NCBI GenBank assembly: GCA_902464965.1
Contig: CABQLI010000001.1
Span: 1 to 64,000, forward strand
DNA from: an uncultured Collinsella sp.
GTDB taxonomy: Bacteria; Actinomycetota; Coriobacteriia; Coriobacteriales; Coriobacteriaceae
DNA: 64,000 nt
Direction of reading: 5' to 3'
Translations under genes and position numbers: made by a program
The notes under the pieces: generated by a model
The model's database searches: none
Told to the model about the DNA's origin: nothing
The model's input: the letters and a program-made list of their open reading frames with translations, nothing else
Shown: positions 34,956-44,946 of the stretch, one piece after another
Position numbering within the stretch: the stretch's first letter is position 1
Layout: every line of letters starts with the position of its first letter

Positions 34956-37016
34956 CTACATCATGCCAATGCCGAACAAGGCCAGCAGCATGTCGATAAT
35001 CTTGATGAATACGAACGGCGCCACGATACCGCCCAGACCCCACACCAGCAGGTTGTGGGTCAGCAGCTGGCCGGACGAAAGCTCGCGGTACTTCACGCCT
35101 TTCAGGGCGGCAGGAATCAGCGCGACGATGACCAGCGCGTTGTAGATAATGGCGGATAGCACGGCAGTCAACGGGCTGGTGAGCCCCAGGATGTTGAGGG
35201 CGTCCAACCCGGGGTAGATCGGCGAGAATAGCGCCGGGATGATGGCGAAATACTTGGCGACGTCGTTGGCGACCGAGAAGGTCGTGAGCGAGCCGCGGGT
35301 CATGAGCAGTTGCTTGCCGATACGCACGATATCGATGAGCTTGGTGGGGCTGGAGTCGAGGTCGACCATATTGCCGGCCTCCTTGGCAGCCTGGGTTCCC
35401 GTGTTCATGGCCACGGCGACATCCGCCTGCGCCAGCGCCGGCGCGTCGTTGGTGCCGTCGCCGGTCATCGCGACCAGATGGCCCTCATGCTGGAACGCGC
35501 GGATCTTATCGAGCTTGCCCTCGGGCGTCGCTTCGGCCAGGAAGTCATCCACACCGGCCTCGGCGGCGATGGCGGCGGCCGTCAGCGGATTATCACCCGT
35601 CACCATGATGGTCTTGATACCCATACGGCGCAGATCGGCGAACTTTTCCTTCACGCCGGACTTGATGATGTCCTTAAGGTAGACGACGCCCAGCACACGT
35701 CGGTCCTTTGCCACGACCAACGGGGTGCCACCCACCTTCGCAATGCGTTCGACGGCCTCGTCGCACTCCTTCGAGAACACTCCTCCGGCAGCCTCCACAT
35801 AAGCGCGAACGGAATCGGCCGCACCCTTGCGAATCTCGCTGTCGGCGTAGTTCACACCGGACATGCGGGTCGCCGCGGTGAAGGGGATGAACTCCATGCC
35901 CTTATCCTCGAGTGTGCGGCCGCGCAGCCCAAACTGTTCCTTGGCGAGCACGACGATGGAGCGGCCCTCGGGGGTCTCATCCGCCAGAGAGGACAGCTGC
36001 GCGGCATCGGCGAGTTCTGCCGGATCGACACCGTCGACCGGAATGAACTCAGCGGCTTGGCGGTTGCCCAGGGTGATGGTGCCGGTCTTATCGAGCATGA
36101 GGATGTCGACGTCGCCGGCGGCCTCGATGGCGCGGCCGGACATGGCCAGCACGTTGGCCTCGTTCAGTCGGCTCATACCGGCGATGCCAATGGCGGACAG
36201 CAGCGCACCAATGGTGGTGGGCGCCAGACAGACGAGCAAGGCAACGAGCGTGGTCACAGCGGTGGGGTTCGCCATACCGTTGAGCCCTGCAGAGAAACTC
36301 GAGTAGCAGTACAGTGCGAGCGTCACGAGGATGAAGATGACGGACAGGGCAACCAGAAAGATCTCGAGCGCGACCTCGTTGGGGGTCTTCTTGCGGGCGG
36401 CGCCCTCGACCATGGCGATCATCTTATCCAGGAAGCTCTGGCCAGGCTCGCTGGTGATTTTCACCACAATCCAATCGGAAAGCACGGTGGTGCCGCCAGT
36501 GACGGCAGAACGGTCGCCGCCAGCCTCGCGAACCACGGGTGCAGACTCGCCGGTGATGGCCGACTCATCAACCGAGGCGGCACCCTCGATGACATCGCCG
36601 TCTCCCGGAATCTGCTCGCCGGCGCGCACGACCACCAGATCCCCGCGCGAGAGCTCGGTACCGGGAACGACCGCGAAGCGGTCCTTATCCTCGACGGACT
36701 CGATGCGATGGGCCTCGACGTCCTTTTTCGCCGCGCGCAGGGAGTCTGCCTGCGCCTTACCGCGGCCCTCGGCAAGTGCCTCGGCAAAATTTGAAAAGAG
36801 GTCGGTCAGCCAGAGAATGACGGCAATGGCGATCACATAGTACGTGGGGACGTTGGCGTCCTGTACCCCAAAAATAGAGGCGATGGCCAGAATGGAGGTC
36901 ATGGCGGCCGACAGCCACACCAGGAACATGACCGGGTTTTGGACCTGGACACGGGGGTCAAGCTTGGCAAATGAATCGCGCACCGCGCGGCTCATCATGT
37001 CTTTTTGCATAGCCAT
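34956..37016 (-). CDS. kdpB: K+-transporting ATPase catalytic subunit KdpB
   Basis: A 686-residue P-type ATPase. The phosphorylated Asp is in DKTGTITLG, the actuator in [10 protein letters not shown], the nucleotide domain in KGAADS, and the hinge in [21 protein letters not shown]. It hydrolyses ATP to drive high-affinity K+ import through KdpA. Length is normal. It sits 15 bp after kdpA. Confidence 0.98.
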   Translation of the reverse strand: MAMQKDMMSRAVRDSFAKLDPRVQVQNPVMFLVWLSAAMTSILAIASIFGVQDANVPTYYVIAIAVILWLTDLFSNFAEALAEGRGKAQADSLRAAKKDVEAHRIESVEDKDRFAVVPGTELSRGDLVVVRAGEQIPGDGDVIEGAASVDESAITGESAPVVREAGGDRSAVTGGTTVLSDWIVVKITSEPGQSFLDKMIAMVEGAARKKTPNEVALEIFLVALSVIFILVTLALYCYSSFSAGLNGMANPTAVTTLVALLVCLAPTTIGALLSAIGIAGMSRLNEANVLAMSGRAIEAAGDVDILMLDKTGTITLGNRQAAEFIPVDGVDPAELADAAQLSSLADETPEGRSIVVLAKEQFGLRGRTLEDKGMEFIPFTAATRMSGVNYADSEIRKGAADSVRAYVEAAGGVFSKECDEAVERIAKVGGTPLVVAKDRRVLGVVYLKDIIKSGVKEKFADLRRMGIKTIMVTGDNPLTAAAIAAEAGVDDFLAEATPEGKLDKIRAFQHEGHLVAMTGDGTNDAPALAQADVAVAMNTGTQAAKEAGNMVDLDSSPTKLIDIVRIGKQLLMTRGSLTTFSVANDVAKYFAIIPALFSPIYPGLDALNILGLTSPLTAVLSAIIYNALVIVALIPAALKGVKYRELSSGQLLTHNLLVWGLGGIVAPFVFIKIIDMLLALFGIGMM

Positions 37017-37031
37017 AAATCTGCGACTCCT

Positions 37032-38855
37032 TTACGCAACCATCTGGAAGAATTCGGCAACGGGACCAAGCGCCAACGCCGGGAAGAAACTCAGGGCGCC
37101 AATCAGCAGAACGACGAATACCAGCAGGAACACGAACATGGCATTGGTGGTGGAAAGCGTGCCGGCGCTCTCGGCGACCTTGCCCTTCCCGGCCAGCGAG
37201 CCCGCGATGGCGAGCGTGCCCACAATCGGCAGGAACCGCGCGAACAGCATCTCGATACCCAGCAGCACGTTGATCCACGGGGTGTTGCAGTTCATGCCGG
37301 CGAATGAGGAGCCGTTGTTGCCGCCAGCCGAAGTAAGGGTGTACAGGACCTCGGAGAAGCCATGCGCCCCGCCGTTGTTGAGTTGGTCGACAAGACCGGG
37401 CACCATGCAGGCGATAGCGGAGCTCACCAGAATGGCGAACGGGGTGGCGAGACACAGAACCACCGCCCAGCGCATCTCGGTCGGCTCGATCTTCTTGCCC
37501 AGGAACTCGGGCGTGCGGCCGACCATAAGGCCGGCGATAAACACCGTGAGGATGGCGAAGCCGATCATGCCGTACAGGCCGCAGCCAACGCCGCCGAACA
37601 CCACCTCGCCCAGCGCTATCTGGAGCATCTGGACAAACCCGCCGAGCGGGGTGTAGGAGTCGTGCATGGAGTTGACCGAGCCGTTGGAAGCGGCCGTCGT
37701 GAAAGCGGACCAGGTGGAAGAGGAGGCGATGCCAAAGCGGCTCTCCTTGCCCTCCATGTTGCCGCCCGCCTGGCCATCGGTCATCTCGATGTTGACCGCG
37801 CCGCCATCTGCCAGCTGCGGCGTACCCATATGCTCGTTAACGGCGATGATGCCGGTAAAGACCACGAGCAGAATAAGCATCGCCGCGAAGATGGCCTTGC
37901 CCTGCCTGGCATTCTTGACACCGATGCCGAAGGTGAAGCAGCAGGCGACCGGAATCAGCAGCAAGCTGGTCATCTCGATGATGTTGGTGAAGGCATTGGG
38001 GTTCTCATACGGATGGGCGGAGTTCACGCCAAAGAAGCCGCCGCCGTTGGTACCGGACTGTTTGATGGCAACCTGGCTGGCCGCAGGACCCTGGGGCAAA
38101 AACTGCTCGGTGACCACGCGCGCGCCCTCGACAACCTTGTCGTCGACCTTGACCGTGTCGCCCTCGATCTGGGCGCCGTCGATGACGCTCCAACCGCCGT
38201 CTGCATTAGGCTGGACAGCGACGGGCTCTACGAGCTCAGCCTTCTGAGCCGGCTGAAAATTGGAGATAACGCCACCGGCAGCCAGGCAGATGCCGAACAC
38301 GAGGTTCAGCGGGATGAGCACATACAGGACGGTGCGGGTGAGGTCGACCCAGAAGGAACCCAGACCCTGCTCCTTGACCTGACGGAAGCCGCGGATCAGC
38401 GCGAACATGACCGCGATACCGGTGCCAGCGGAAACGAAGTTCTGCACAGTGAGACCCATGAACTGCACAAGGTAGGACAGGGTGGTCTCACCGGAGTAGG
38501 ACTGCCAGTTGGTGTTGGTTATGAAGGAAGCAGCCGTATTGAACGACAGGTCCCATGACACACCCGGCAGGTGCTGGGGATTGCCTGGCAAGAAGGACTG
38601 AAGCGCCTGGAGTGCCACAAGAGTCACGAGGCCGATCCCCGAAAAGACCAGCACGCTCGCCAGATAGCGCCTACACCCCATCTGTTCTGCCGCGTCGATG
38701 CGAAGCAGACGATAGACGCCACGCTCCACAGGAGCAATCACAGGCGACAGGAACGTATGCTCACCATCCATGATATGGGCCATGAACCGACCGAGCGGAA
38801 CGGCCAGGACGACGAGTACGGCAAAGTACAAGATGTACTGAATCGCAGCGTCCAT
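37032..38855 (-). CDS. kdpA: K+-channel-like subunit KdpA
   Basis: A 607-residue membrane protein with about ten helices and four selectivity-filter-like segments (for example TNTNWQSY, GTNGGGF, TSAGGNNGSSF). It binds and translocates K+. It is somewhat longer than the ~560 residues of E. coli KdpA. The extra length sits mainly in an extracytoplasmic loop (~residues 200-245, rich in Asp and Val). It starts 3 bp after the kdpF stop. Confidence 0.97.
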   Translation of the reverse strand: MDAAIQYILYFAVLVVLAVPLGRFMAHIMDGEHTFLSPVIAPVERGVYRLLRIDAAEQMGCRRYLASVLVFSGIGLVTLVALQALQSFLPGNPQHLPGVSWDLSFNTAASFITNTNWQSYSGETTLSYLVQFMGLTVQNFVSAGTGIAVMFALIRGFRQVKEQGLGSFWVDLTRTVLYVLIPLNLVFGICLAAGGVISNFQPAQKAELVEPVAVQPNADGGWSVIDGAQIEGDTVKVDDKVVEGARVVTEQFLPQGPAASQVAIKQSGTNGGGFFGVNSAHPYENPNAFTNIIEMTSLLLIPVACCFTFGIGVKNARQGKAIFAAMLILLVVFTGIIAVNEHMGTPQLADGGAVNIEMTDGQAGGNMEGKESRFGIASSSTWSAFTTAASNGSVNSMHDSYTPLGGFVQMLQIALGEVVFGGVGCGLYGMIGFAILTVFIAGLMVGRTPEFLGKKIEPTEMRWAVVLCLATPFAILVSSAIACMVPGLVDQLNNGGAHGFSEVLYTLTSAGGNNGSSFAGMNCNTPWINVLLGIEMLFARFLPIVGTLAIAGSLAGKGKVAESAGTLSTTNAMFVFLLVFVVLLIGALSFFPALALGPVAEFFQMVA

Positions 38856-38858
38856 AGT

Positions 38859-38945
38859 TTACGAATCACTCCTCATCAGAATGTAGATGTAATAGATAAG
38901 AAGTCCAATGCAGACGACTCCGATGATGGGAATGAGGATGTCCAT
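38859..38945 (-). CDS. kdpF: Small membrane subunit KdpF
   Basis: A 28-codon open frame (MDILIPIIGVVCIGLLIYYI and then YILMRSDS), consisting of one hydrophobic helix. It ends 3 bp before kdpA and is preceded by AAAGGGG at good spacing. Length, position and composition match KdpF, which stabilises KdpABC in the membrane. Confidence 0.85.
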   Translation of the reverse strand: MDILIPIIGVVCIGLLIYYIYILMRSDS

Positions 38946-39189
38946 TTACCGCCCCTTTCACACGCGGTCCGATGTCTCGGACGCCTGCCCTCGCAAGCGT
39001 CTGGGGACAGTAAACGCTTCTAGGGATTAAAGAGGCGTGAGGGCCGGGGCTCACGTCCTTAAGATGTCGTAAAGATGCAGGTAGAAAGCACTATTGCAGC
39101 TGCAGTGCGCCTATACTCGACCTCGCGAGCATACAGTGGTGTCTTCACCGCGTATGCACGCATGGACAACGCTTCAGAAAGGCTACGCT
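38946..39189. promoter_or_regulatory. Divergent promoter region kdpF / kdpD
   Basis: 244 bp separating kdpFABC (minus) and kdpDE (plus). TATACT (39112-39117) may be the -10 for kdpD, and GCACTATTGCAGCTGCAGTGC upstream of it contains the palindrome TGCAGCTGCA. A T-rich site typical of E. coli KdpE binding is not obvious. Confidence 0.4.
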
Positions 39190-41925
39190 ATGCAGCGCGA
39201 CGCATCGGACACTCGCGTCAATCCAGACCTCATCCTCAAGGCAATTGAGAAAGACGGGGTCGCCGATGACACTCGAACCAGCCGGGGACACCTCAAAATT
39301 TTCTTTGGCTACGCTGCTGGCACAGGCAAAACCTATGCGATGCTTCAAGCCGCCCACGCCGCCAAGCGGCGAGGTGTCGACGTCGTCGCGGGATACATCG
39401 AGCCGCACGAACGTCCGGCAACTGCCCATCTTGCACAAGGGCTTGAGAACGTGCCCTGTAAACTCATCGAGCACAACGGCATTGCGCTCAGCGAGTTCGA
39501 TCTAGATGCGGCTATCGAACGCGCCCCTCAGCTCATCCTTGTCGACGAGCTCGCCCATACGAATGCGCCGGGGTCTCGCCACGACAAACGCTATCAAGAC
39601 GTCGAGGAACTTCTACATGCGGGCATCGACGTCTATACGACCGTGAACGTTCAGCATATCGAGAGCCTAAACGACATGGTTGCATCCATCACCGGCGTTG
39701 TCGTGAGCGAACGAATCCCCGACCGTATCTTCGATGATGCCGACCAGGTCGAGCTCGTCGACATAGAGCCCGAAGACCTACTTGAGCGCCTTCGCGCCGG
39801 CCTCGTCTACCGTCCCGCACAAGCCGACCGAGCGCAACAGCATTTTTTTACCGTCGAGAACCTCACCGCACTCCGAGAAATCGCGCTGCGCCGCTGCGCC
39901 GATCGCACCGGTCACCTCACAGACGCCGCACGCGTGCTGGGAAACCGTGACTACTACACCAGGGAGCGTATCTTAGTCTGTGTCTCCCCGGCGCCGACCA
40001 ATCCCCGCATCGTCCGTGCCGCCGCACGCATGGCGAAAGCGTTTCGCAGCGAGCTCGTCGCCCTGTTCGTAGAGAGCCCGCGCACGCAAGCCATGAGCGA
40101 TGATGAGCGCGCCAAGCTTGCAGCCAATATCGCCCTAGCCGAGCAGCTCGGAGCACATATGGAAACCGTCTATGGCGACGACATCGCGTTTCAGATCTCC
40201 GAGTTCGCGCGCCTGTCGGGTATTTCGAAGATCGTCATGGGGCGCACGGGCGAGCGCAGCAGCGTCCGTCAGGCCCTCTTCGGCCGCAAATCTCTCGTAG
40301 AACAGCTCATAACATTCGCTCCGAACCTCGACATTTACATCATTCCAGAACAGTCGACTCCGCCCTCCCGACCCAAAGGACGCCGCCATGCGCTCGCCCT
40401 GCAGCCGCCCAGCAGCCGAAACGTGCTTCGCACGCTGGCTCTCTCTCTTGCCGCCACGGCGATCGGCACGGCTTTCCGCCATCTGGGATTTGCCGATTCC
40501 AGCATCATATCCCTCTATATCTTCACGGCCCTGCTGACCGCCGTCACCACGACGGGGCGTATCTGCACGATCGTATCGAGCGTGCTCTCTGTAGTGCTTT
40601 ACAACTTCTGCTTCGTCACGCCTCTGTTTTCGCTCGCCAGCTACGACCGAAGCTATCTGGTCACGTTCGGCATCATGTTCGCCACCGCTATGGTCGCCGG
40701 CGAGTTAACTGCGCGCATCGCCGACAACGCCCGTACCTCCGCCGAGAACGCATTCAAAACGCGCGTACTCCTCGAAACGAACCAGCTCTTGCAGCAAGCC
40801 CATAGCGCGGAGGAGTGCGCCCGCGTCGCCATGAACCAACTCATCAAACTGCTAAAACTCGACGTGGTCTTCTACACCGCCGAACACGGCACGCTCGGCA
40901 AAGCGCTCTATGAGTCCGCTGGCACCGAAAACCAATCCGCGTCGCTGCTCACCGACTACGAGCGCGCCGTTGCAACCTGGACCTACACCAACAACAAGCG
41001 CGCGGGCGCAAGCACGCGGACCCTGCCTGAGGCACACTGTCTCTACCTCGCGGTTCGCACCGGCGACAAGGTATTCGGTGTCATCGGCATCGCCCTGGAG
41101 GGGCGCGAGATCGAAGCCTTCGAGCATTCGATCGTCCTATCTATCGTAGGTGAATGCGCCTTGGCGCTCGAAAGCGACCGGGCGGCGCAAGAGCGCGAAG
41201 AGGCTGCGGTCTTGGCGAAAAACGAGCAGCTGCGCGCCAACCTTTTGCGCTCCATCGGCCACGATTTGAGGACACCCCTCACGGCTATATCCGGATCTGC
41301 GGCAATCCTTCGGAAGAGCGACGAGAAGCTCAGCCTCGAACAGCGCTGCGATCTTGCCGATGCCATCTACGACGATTCCCTCTGGCTTATCGATACCGTG
41401 GAAAACCTCCTCGCCATCACACGCGTCGAGGACGGCACCATTCGCCTCAACTTAACATCCGAGCTCATCGACGAGGTCATCGAGGCCTCCCTCAGCCATG
41501 TCGCCCAAGCATCGCATGGACGTGCCGTCACCATCGAGCACACTGACGACATCCTGCTGGTACGCATCGACGTCCATCTCATCATGCAGGTGCTTACGAA
41601 TCTCATCATGAACGCCTTCAAATACACGCCCGAGGACTCGACTGTCACCATCAGCGCACGTCGCGAGGGTGCGTTCGTCGTGGTGGACGTCGCAGACGAT
41701 GGGCCGGGTGTGGCAGACTGCGACAAGCCTCATATCTTTGAGCGCTTCTTCACCTCAAGCAATACGCGGCCCGTGGATTCGCGTCGAAGCATCGGCCTTG
41801 GGCTGTCGCTCTGCCGCTCCATCGTGGAGGCGCATGGCGGCGTCATCGAAGTTCGCGACAACCACCCCCATGGGGCCGTCTTCCGTTTTACCCTGCCCGC
41901 CGAGGAGATCGAGATTCATGAATAA
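39190..41925 (+). CDS. kdpD: Sensor histidine kinase KdpD
   Basis: A 911-residue kinase. The N-terminal KdpD domain has Walker A GYAAGTGKT (~40-48) and DELAHTNAPGSRH, followed by a universal-stress-protein domain (ILVCVSPAP ... ISKIVMGRTGE). Four membrane helices (~435-535), a GAF-like region, and the HisKA (SIGHDLRTPLTAI) and HATPase (NLIMNAFKYT, DDGPGV, GLGLSL) domains follow. It senses low K+ or turgor and phosphorylates KdpE. The ATG at 39190 follows AGAAAGG. Its stop overlaps the kdpE start by 8 bp. Confidence 0.95.
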   Translation: MQRDASDTRVNPDLILKAIEKDGVADDTRTSRGHLKIFFGYAAGTGKTYAMLQAAHAAKRRGVDVVAGYIEPHERPATAHLAQGLENVPCKLIEHNGIALSEFDLDAAIERAPQLILVDELAHTNAPGSRHDKRYQDVEELLHAGIDVYTTVNVQHIESLNDMVASITGVVVSERIPDRIFDDADQVELVDIEPEDLLERLRAGLVYRPAQADRAQQHFFTVENLTALREIALRRCADRTGHLTDAARVLGNRDYYTRERILVCVSPAPTNPRIVRAAARMAKAFRSELVALFVESPRTQAMSDDERAKLAANIALAEQLGAHMETVYGDDIAFQISEFARLSGISKIVMGRTGERSSVRQALFGRKSLVEQLITFAPNLDIYIIPEQSTPPSRPKGRRHALALQPPSSRNVLRTLALSLAATAIGTAFRHLGFADSSIISLYIFTALLTAVTTTGRICTIVSSVLSVVLYNFCFVTPLFSLASYDRSYLVTFGIMFATAMVAGELTARIADNARTSAENAFKTRVLLETNQLLQQAHSAEECARVAMNQLIKLLKLDVVFYTAEHGTLGKALYESAGTENQSASLLTDYERAVATWTYTNNKRAGASTRTLPEAHCLYLAVRTGDKVFGVIGIALEGREIEAFEHSIVLSIVGECALALESDRAAQEREEAAVLAKNEQLRANLLRSIGHDLRTPLTAISGSAAILRKSDEKLSLEQRCDLADAIYDDSLWLIDTVENLLAITRVEDGTIRLNLTSELIDEVIEASLSHVAQASHGRAVTIEHTDDILLVRIDVHLIMQVLTNLIMNAFKYTPEDSTVTISARREGAFVVVDVADDGPGVADCDKPHIFERFFTSSNTRPVDSRRSIGLGLSLCRSIVEAHGGVIEVRDNHPHGAVFRFTLPAEEIEIHE

Positions 41926-42622
41926 TGCCGCTAAGCCACGCATCCTCCTGGTAGAAGATGACCTGACCGTTCAAAACCTCGTTTCGACCGCGCTTGACCT
42001 CCACGGCTATGTCGTGAGCAAGGTTTGCAACGGCCAGGCCGCCATCATGGATGCGGTGTCGCACGGCCCCAGCCTCATCATGCTCGACCTCGGCCTTCCC
42101 GACATTGACGGTATCGAGGTCATCACGAAGATCCGAAGCTGGTCGGCAGTCCCCATTATCGTCATTTCGGCGCGCACCGAAGATTCCGACAAGATTGCAG
42201 CACTTGACGCAGGGGCAGACGACTACCTCACCAAGCCCTTTTCTGTGGATGAGTTGCTCGCGCGCGTCCGTGCGAATTTGAGGCGCTCCTCGATGGCGTC
42301 GAGCGAGTCGACAGAAGCGAGCACGTTTGACAACGGTCCGCTGCATATCGACTACGCCGCGGGATACGCGACAAAAGACGGACGCGAGCTCTCGCTCACC
42401 CCAACTGAGTACAAATTGCTCGTCCTTCTGGCGAAAAACGTCGACAAGGTGCTCACCCACACTTTCATCACCCACGAGATATGGGGCACGAGCTGGGACA
42501 GCGATCTGGCGAGCCTGCGCGTGTTCATGCGCACCCTGCGCAAGAAGATCGAGGCAGACCCCTCTCACCCCAAGATGATTCAGACACACATGGGTGTCGG
42601 GTACCGCATGCAGCGTCTCTAG
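41918..42622 (+). CDS. kdpE: Response regulator KdpE
   Basis: A 234-residue OmpR-family regulator with a complete receiver (EDD near residues 14-16, phospho-Asp in MLDLGLPD, Lys in YLTKPF) and a winged helix (LTPTEYKLLVLLAKN, LRVFMRTLRKKIE, VGYRM). It activates kdpFABC when phosphorylated by KdpD. Its ATG lies inside the 3' end of kdpD, giving translational coupling. A family C palindrome follows 14 bp after the stop. Confidence 0.95.
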   Translation: MNNAAKPRILLVEDDLTVQNLVSTALDLHGYVVSKVCNGQAAIMDAVSHGPSLIMLDLGLPDIDGIEVITKIRSWSAVPIIVISARTEDSDKIAALDAGADDYLTKPFSVDELLARVRANLRRSSMASSESTEASTFDNGPLHIDYAAGYATKDGRELSLTPTEYKLLVLLAKNVDKVLTHTFITHEIWGTSWDSDLASLRVFMRTLRKKIEADPSHPKMIQTHMGVGYRMQRL

Positions 42623-42636
42623 CCTACCCCACAAAA

Positions 42637-42703
42637 AGTTGCGGTGAGATACGGAGCAATCGAGGCTTTTCACAGCCAAAACAGTCCGTATTTCACCGCA
42701 ACT
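42637..42703. repeat. 67-bp palindromic element, family C copy 4
   Basis: AGTTGCGGTGAGATACGGA with TCCGTATTTCACCGCAACT. The loop is GCAATCGAGGCTTTTCACAG and then CCAAAACAG, close to that of copy 3. It lies in the 96-bp gap between the convergent kdpE and GltD-like genes. Confidence 0.9.
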
Positions 42704-42718
42704 GATGGATGGGATGTG

Positions 42719-43936
42719 TTAGAGACCCAGGTAGCTGGTCATGCCTTCGACGGCGAGCTTAGCGCCGGCTACGGCGTGAACAACCGTCAGCGGGCCGTTA
42801 ACCACGTCGCCGGCGGCAAAGACGCCGGGCACGGTGGTCATGCCGTGCTCATCGACCGAAAGAAGGCCGCGATGGTCGGTCTCCAGACCGCCTGTCGTAA
42901 GCACCAGCTTGTCCTTAGGCACCTGCGAGGCCGCAATCACAACCGTGTCGGCGGGCACATGGTCAAGTTCTTCCTCGTAGCCCACCACGTTGTCGTCCTC
43001 GTCAAAGATAGCCGTCTCGAACACCGGACCGTTATCGTCGATGGCGCAGATCGCCTTGCCGCGCACGATCTCGGCACCGTCAAGCTCGGTCAGCTCCACC
43101 TCATCATCGATGGCAGAGATATGGCGCGATCGGGCATACACGGTAACCTTGCGAGCGCCCGAGCGCAGGGCTGTGCGGGCAACATCCATGGCCACGTTGC
43201 CGGCGCCGATAACCGCCACGTTCTGCCCAATTGCCACGCTCGTAGGATCGACCAGATAATCGATACCAAACAGCACGTTGCCGCGCGACTCGCCGGGAAT
43301 ACCCAGCTTTCGAGCTCGCCAAGTACCGGTACCAACAAAGACCGCATCATAGCCGTCACGCAGCAGGTCGTCGATGTGGAGCGCACCGCCGATGGTGGTC
43401 GACGGACGCACGCGCACGCCGAGCGAGCACATCACGTGGCGGTACTTTTGCACGAGCGAGCGCGGCAGACGGAACTCGGGGATACCGTACTCCAGCACAC
43501 CGCCAATCTCGGGGCGCTGTTCAAATACCGTGACGGCACAGCCCAGCTGGGCCATCTTGATAGCCACGGTAATACCAGCGGGACCGGAACCGACCACGGC
43601 AACCTGTTTGCCGCACGACGGTGCGGGCTTCCACTCCTTACGGTCCAAATACGCTGTCGAGATATAGTTCTCGATGCTCGAAAAATGCACGGGTGCGCCC
43701 TTACGGCCCTGAATGCAAGCACCCTCGCACTGGCCCGAATGATTGCACACCATGGAGCAGACCGCGCTCATGGGATTGTTCTGGAACAGTAGCTCGCCCG
43801 CCTCTTCTAGACGACGCCGTTTGAACAGGTCAATGACCTGCGGAATAGGCGTCTGAACCGGGCAGCCCTTAAGCTGACAGAATGCCCTTTTGCAACCTAG
43901 GCAACGATTCGCCTCTTCGACAATGTGGATAGCCAC
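42719..43936 (-). CDS. GltD-like NAD(P)H oxidoreductase (glutamate synthase small-subunit family)
   Basis: A 405-residue flavoprotein. The N-terminus carries two 4Fe-4S cysteine sets (CLGCKRAFCQLKGCP and CSMVCNHSGQCEGAC). FAD- and NAD(P)H-binding Rossmann motifs follow (VVGSGPAGITVA, VIGAGNVAMDVA), and the C-terminal VFAAGDVVNGPLTVVHAV closes the FAD site. The same module serves in glutamate synthase, NfnL and PydA. No large partner is adjacent, so the electron acceptor is unknown. The GTG start at 43934-43936 was chosen because GGGGAG lies 5 bases before it. An in-frame TTG further upstream was rejected. Confidence 0.85.
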   Translation of the reverse strand: MAIHIVEEANRCLGCKRAFCQLKGCPVQTPIPQVIDLFKRRRLEEAGELLFQNNPMSAVCSMVCNHSGQCEGACIQGRKGAPVHFSSIENYISTAYLDRKEWKPAPSCGKQVAVVGSGPAGITVAIKMAQLGCAVTVFEQRPEIGGVLEYGIPEFRLPRSLVQKYRHVMCSLGVRVRPSTTIGGALHIDDLLRDGYDAVFVGTGTWRARKLGIPGESRGNVLFGIDYLVDPTSVAIGQNVAVIGAGNVAMDVARTALRSGARKVTVYARSRHISAIDDEVELTELDGAEIVRGKAICAIDDNGPVFETAIFDEDDNVVGYEEELDHVPADTVVIAASQVPKDKLVLTTGGLETDHRGLLSVDEHGMTTVPGVFAAGDVVNGPLTVVHAVAGAKLAVEGMTSYLGL

Positions 43937-44039
43937 GCAACTCCCCTTTTTGATGTAATCCAATGAGGCGACGATAAAAAGCCTTCACCGCCGCCCTCAA
44001 TCAGGCAAACTCAATATGCTGCCACGGCAAAAGCCAATG

Positions 44040-44945
44040 CTATATCTCGCGATGCGAAACCCCGCAGTGAGCGGACATGCGCTCGAGTGTCGCCAGGCAG
44101 CTAGCCGCCGTCGCCGGCACGCTGTTCTCGACCACGCAAGGAATCCCCGGACAGGCGGCAGCCGCCCAGGCCACCACGGGCTCAAAGTCATAGCGGCCCG
44201 TCTCGCCCACGCCGTGGCACACCAGGCGCGAACCCGTGCCGTCGCACCAACCGGCTTCGTCCTCGTTGTCGACGACCTCAAAATCCTTGGCGTGCAGCAC
44301 GCGGATCTTGCTGCCGCATAAGTAGAGCATACGCGCGGTGATTTCCTGCGCCTCGCCAACGACGCTGGGATGCAGCAGCGACACCGGGTCGTAGATCACG
44401 CCGAGCGCTGGGCTCGAAACGCGCTCTAGCACCTCACGGCAGCGATCCGGCGTGTTGACCGTCTCGTTCCAGCCGGGCTCAATCAGTATTTGCCCGCCAA
44501 CGGCCTCGGCGCGCTCGCAGACACGTGCGAGTCCGTCCATAAACGCATCGAGCGCCTCGTCAGTCATACGGTCGTCAGCAACGCGGTTCTGCGCATTGGG
44601 ACGACCGGTCTCGGTGCCAACCGGGCAGCCGCCGAGCATCTGGGCAAAGTTCAAGCACGCCTCGTACTCGGCAAAGTTATCCATGAGCTGTTGTCGATCG
44701 GGCGTCGCCAGATTCTTATAGCAACCGAGCACGGCGACCGAAACGTCCGCCTCATCGAGCACCGCACGCAAATGGTCGGCAAGCTCGCGGGTCAGGCCTC
44801 CCCGATCGATTCCCATCGATGCGTAAAGCACCTTGCTCGGCAGCTGAATGCACGAAAAGCCCAGCTCTCCTGCCATGCGAATGCGTTCCTCGACGGTTCC
44901 CTGCGGAAGGTCGTGCAAACGTACGCCCGGAGTAATGGCCCCCAC
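44040..44945 (-). CDS. Xylose-isomerase-like TIM-barrel (sugar isomerase/epimerase) protein
   Basis: A ~301-residue AP-endonuclease-2/xylose-isomerase-like barrel. Visible metal-site segments are LIEPGWNET, YDPVSLLHP, VLHAKDFE and the closing CVVENSV, fitting sugar isomerases or epimerases of the IolE/UxaE-like type. It is the last gene of the pectin cluster. The start is uncertain: a GTG at 44943-44945, 1 bp after the GH105 stop with AAGGGG ten bases upstream, is preferred. An ATG at 44967-44969 inside the GH105 gene is possible. It may act on a rare sugar released from the pectin backbone. Confidence 0.68.
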   Translation of the reverse strand: MGAITPGVRLHDLPQGTVEERIRMAGELGFSCIQLPSKVLYASMGIDRGGLTRELADHLRAVLDEADVSVAVLGCYKNLATPDRQQLMDNFAEYEACLNFAQMLGGCPVGTETGRPNAQNRVADDRMTDEALDAFMDGLARVCERAEAVGGQILIEPGWNETVNTPDRCREVLERVSSPALGVIYDPVSLLHPSVVGEAQEITARMLYLCGSKIRVLHAKDFEVVDNEDEAGWCDGTGSRLVCHGVGETGRYDFEPVVAWAAAACPGIPCVVENSVPATAASCLATLERMSAHCGVSHREI

Positions 44946-44946
44946 G

